From Zygnema cylindricum (taxonomy: Eukaryota > Streptophyta > Zygnematophyceae > Zygnematales > Zygnemataceae), in the NCBI GenBank assembly GCA_037447655.1, contig JBBHKE010000989.1, positions 1-64,000 of the forward strand: a DNA stretch of 64,000 nucleotides, in the 5' to 3' direction. Shown here piece after piece: positions 63,601 to 64,000 of the stretch. The notes beneath the pieces were generated by a model, which was given only the letters and a program-made list of their open reading frames with translations, made no database searches and was not told the DNA's origin. A program made the position numbers and the translations under genes. The stretch's first letter is position 1, and each line of letters starts with the position of its first letter.

Positions 63601-64000
63601 AGAGGGATCCACCCGAGGAGGGGTGGATCATAGACTCTTGGGGCTCTATGCATATGTGCAAAGATAAAAGGTGTTCACAAAATTGAGAAAGATCCCAACA
63701 GTTGAAATAGAGTACGAAGATGGTAGAGTAGAAACCACCAGTCTTGATGGAACTGTTGAATTAAAGGTTTTAGTTTATGGAAAGTCCTTAATTGTAACAC
63801 TCTCAAGCGTTCTTTAAACACTATAGCTTAGCAAGATCCTAGTCTCAACAGGTGTCCTAGATGAAAAGGAGTTTGAAACAAGAAGTAGAAAAGGAATCTT
63901 CATAACAATCTTTGATAATGAGGTTTATTTCATAGCTGAGAAGGGCAATCAAAGGATGGTCGGAATTGTTCTTTGAAATGAAGTGAGTGTTCTCTACTTG
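63601..64000 (+). pseudogene. pol: N: protease, cut by the window end
   Basis: EGWIIDSWGSMHMCKDK, in which the Gly of DSG is Trp, then a frameshift and TVEIEYEDGRVETT-type sequence, LVSTGVLDEKEFETR and GIFITIFDNEVYFIAEKG. Two stops at about 63817-63830. Confidence 0.8.

Larger units (their letters stand above)
62201..64000 (+). mobile_element. Ty1/copia element N, partial
   Basis: Same family as M, in the opposite direction, and continues past the window. Primer-binding site GCTTATGGGACCACC (62420-62434, two mismatches). Confidence 0.83.

Overview
The window is eukaryotic repeat DNA: a nest of long terminal repeat (LTR) retrotransposons with no convincing host gene. The LTR promoters carry TATA boxes, CCAAT boxes and CACGTG G-boxes, and the best primer-binding sites match the anticodon arm of a plant-type initiator tRNA-Met. 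This suggests the green lineage (land plant or streptophyte/green alga), but the host cannot be named from sequence alone.

Layout. Letters are my own labels. F is a decayed Ty3/gypsy element running from about 2630 to 49485 on the + strand. It has been split repeatedly by Ty1/copia insertions. A (4408-9960, minus, TSD TATCC) is almost intact. D (13203-27781, minus) holds E (13244-17690, minus, TSD GAAGA/T) in one LTR and C (20884-25307, plus, TSD ACGTC) in its integrase. G (28757-48641, plus) splits F's PHD finger. G holds H (30564-44000, plus, TSD GAAGG), and H holds I (31773-37813, plus) in gag and the solo LTR J (41830-42823, TSD ATAAG) in RNase H. M (49486-62200, minus) truncates F's right LTR and holds K (50375-56833, minus, TSD ATTAC). 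N (62201 onward, plus) lies head to head with M. The deepest nesting is F > G > H > I. The first 2.6 kb is a mosaic of LTR fragments and a gag remnant.

The copia elements follow the usual order: gag with a CCHC knuckle, DSG protease, HHCC/DDE integrase, YVDD reverse transcriptase, then RNase H. Two groups are visible. A, D and J have 0.7-1.0 kb LTRs and an Ala/Ser-rich Gag leader. E, G, H, I, K, M and N have about 1.0-1.2 kb LTRs and a short leader such as MEVSEFQ. C is a third family with gag but no recognisable pol. K and A are the least damaged; H, G, M and D have lost catalytic residues.

Two features stand out. First, TSDs and LTR alignments place the gag start codon inside the LTR, so the LTR tail encodes the Gag N-terminus and the primer-binding site is itself coding (V-M-G-P-P). 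Second, every well-preserved LTR of the E/G/H/I/K/M group carries, at a similar place in U3, an antisense tRNA-like segment: a D-arm-like block followed by a Pol III B-box-like sequence.
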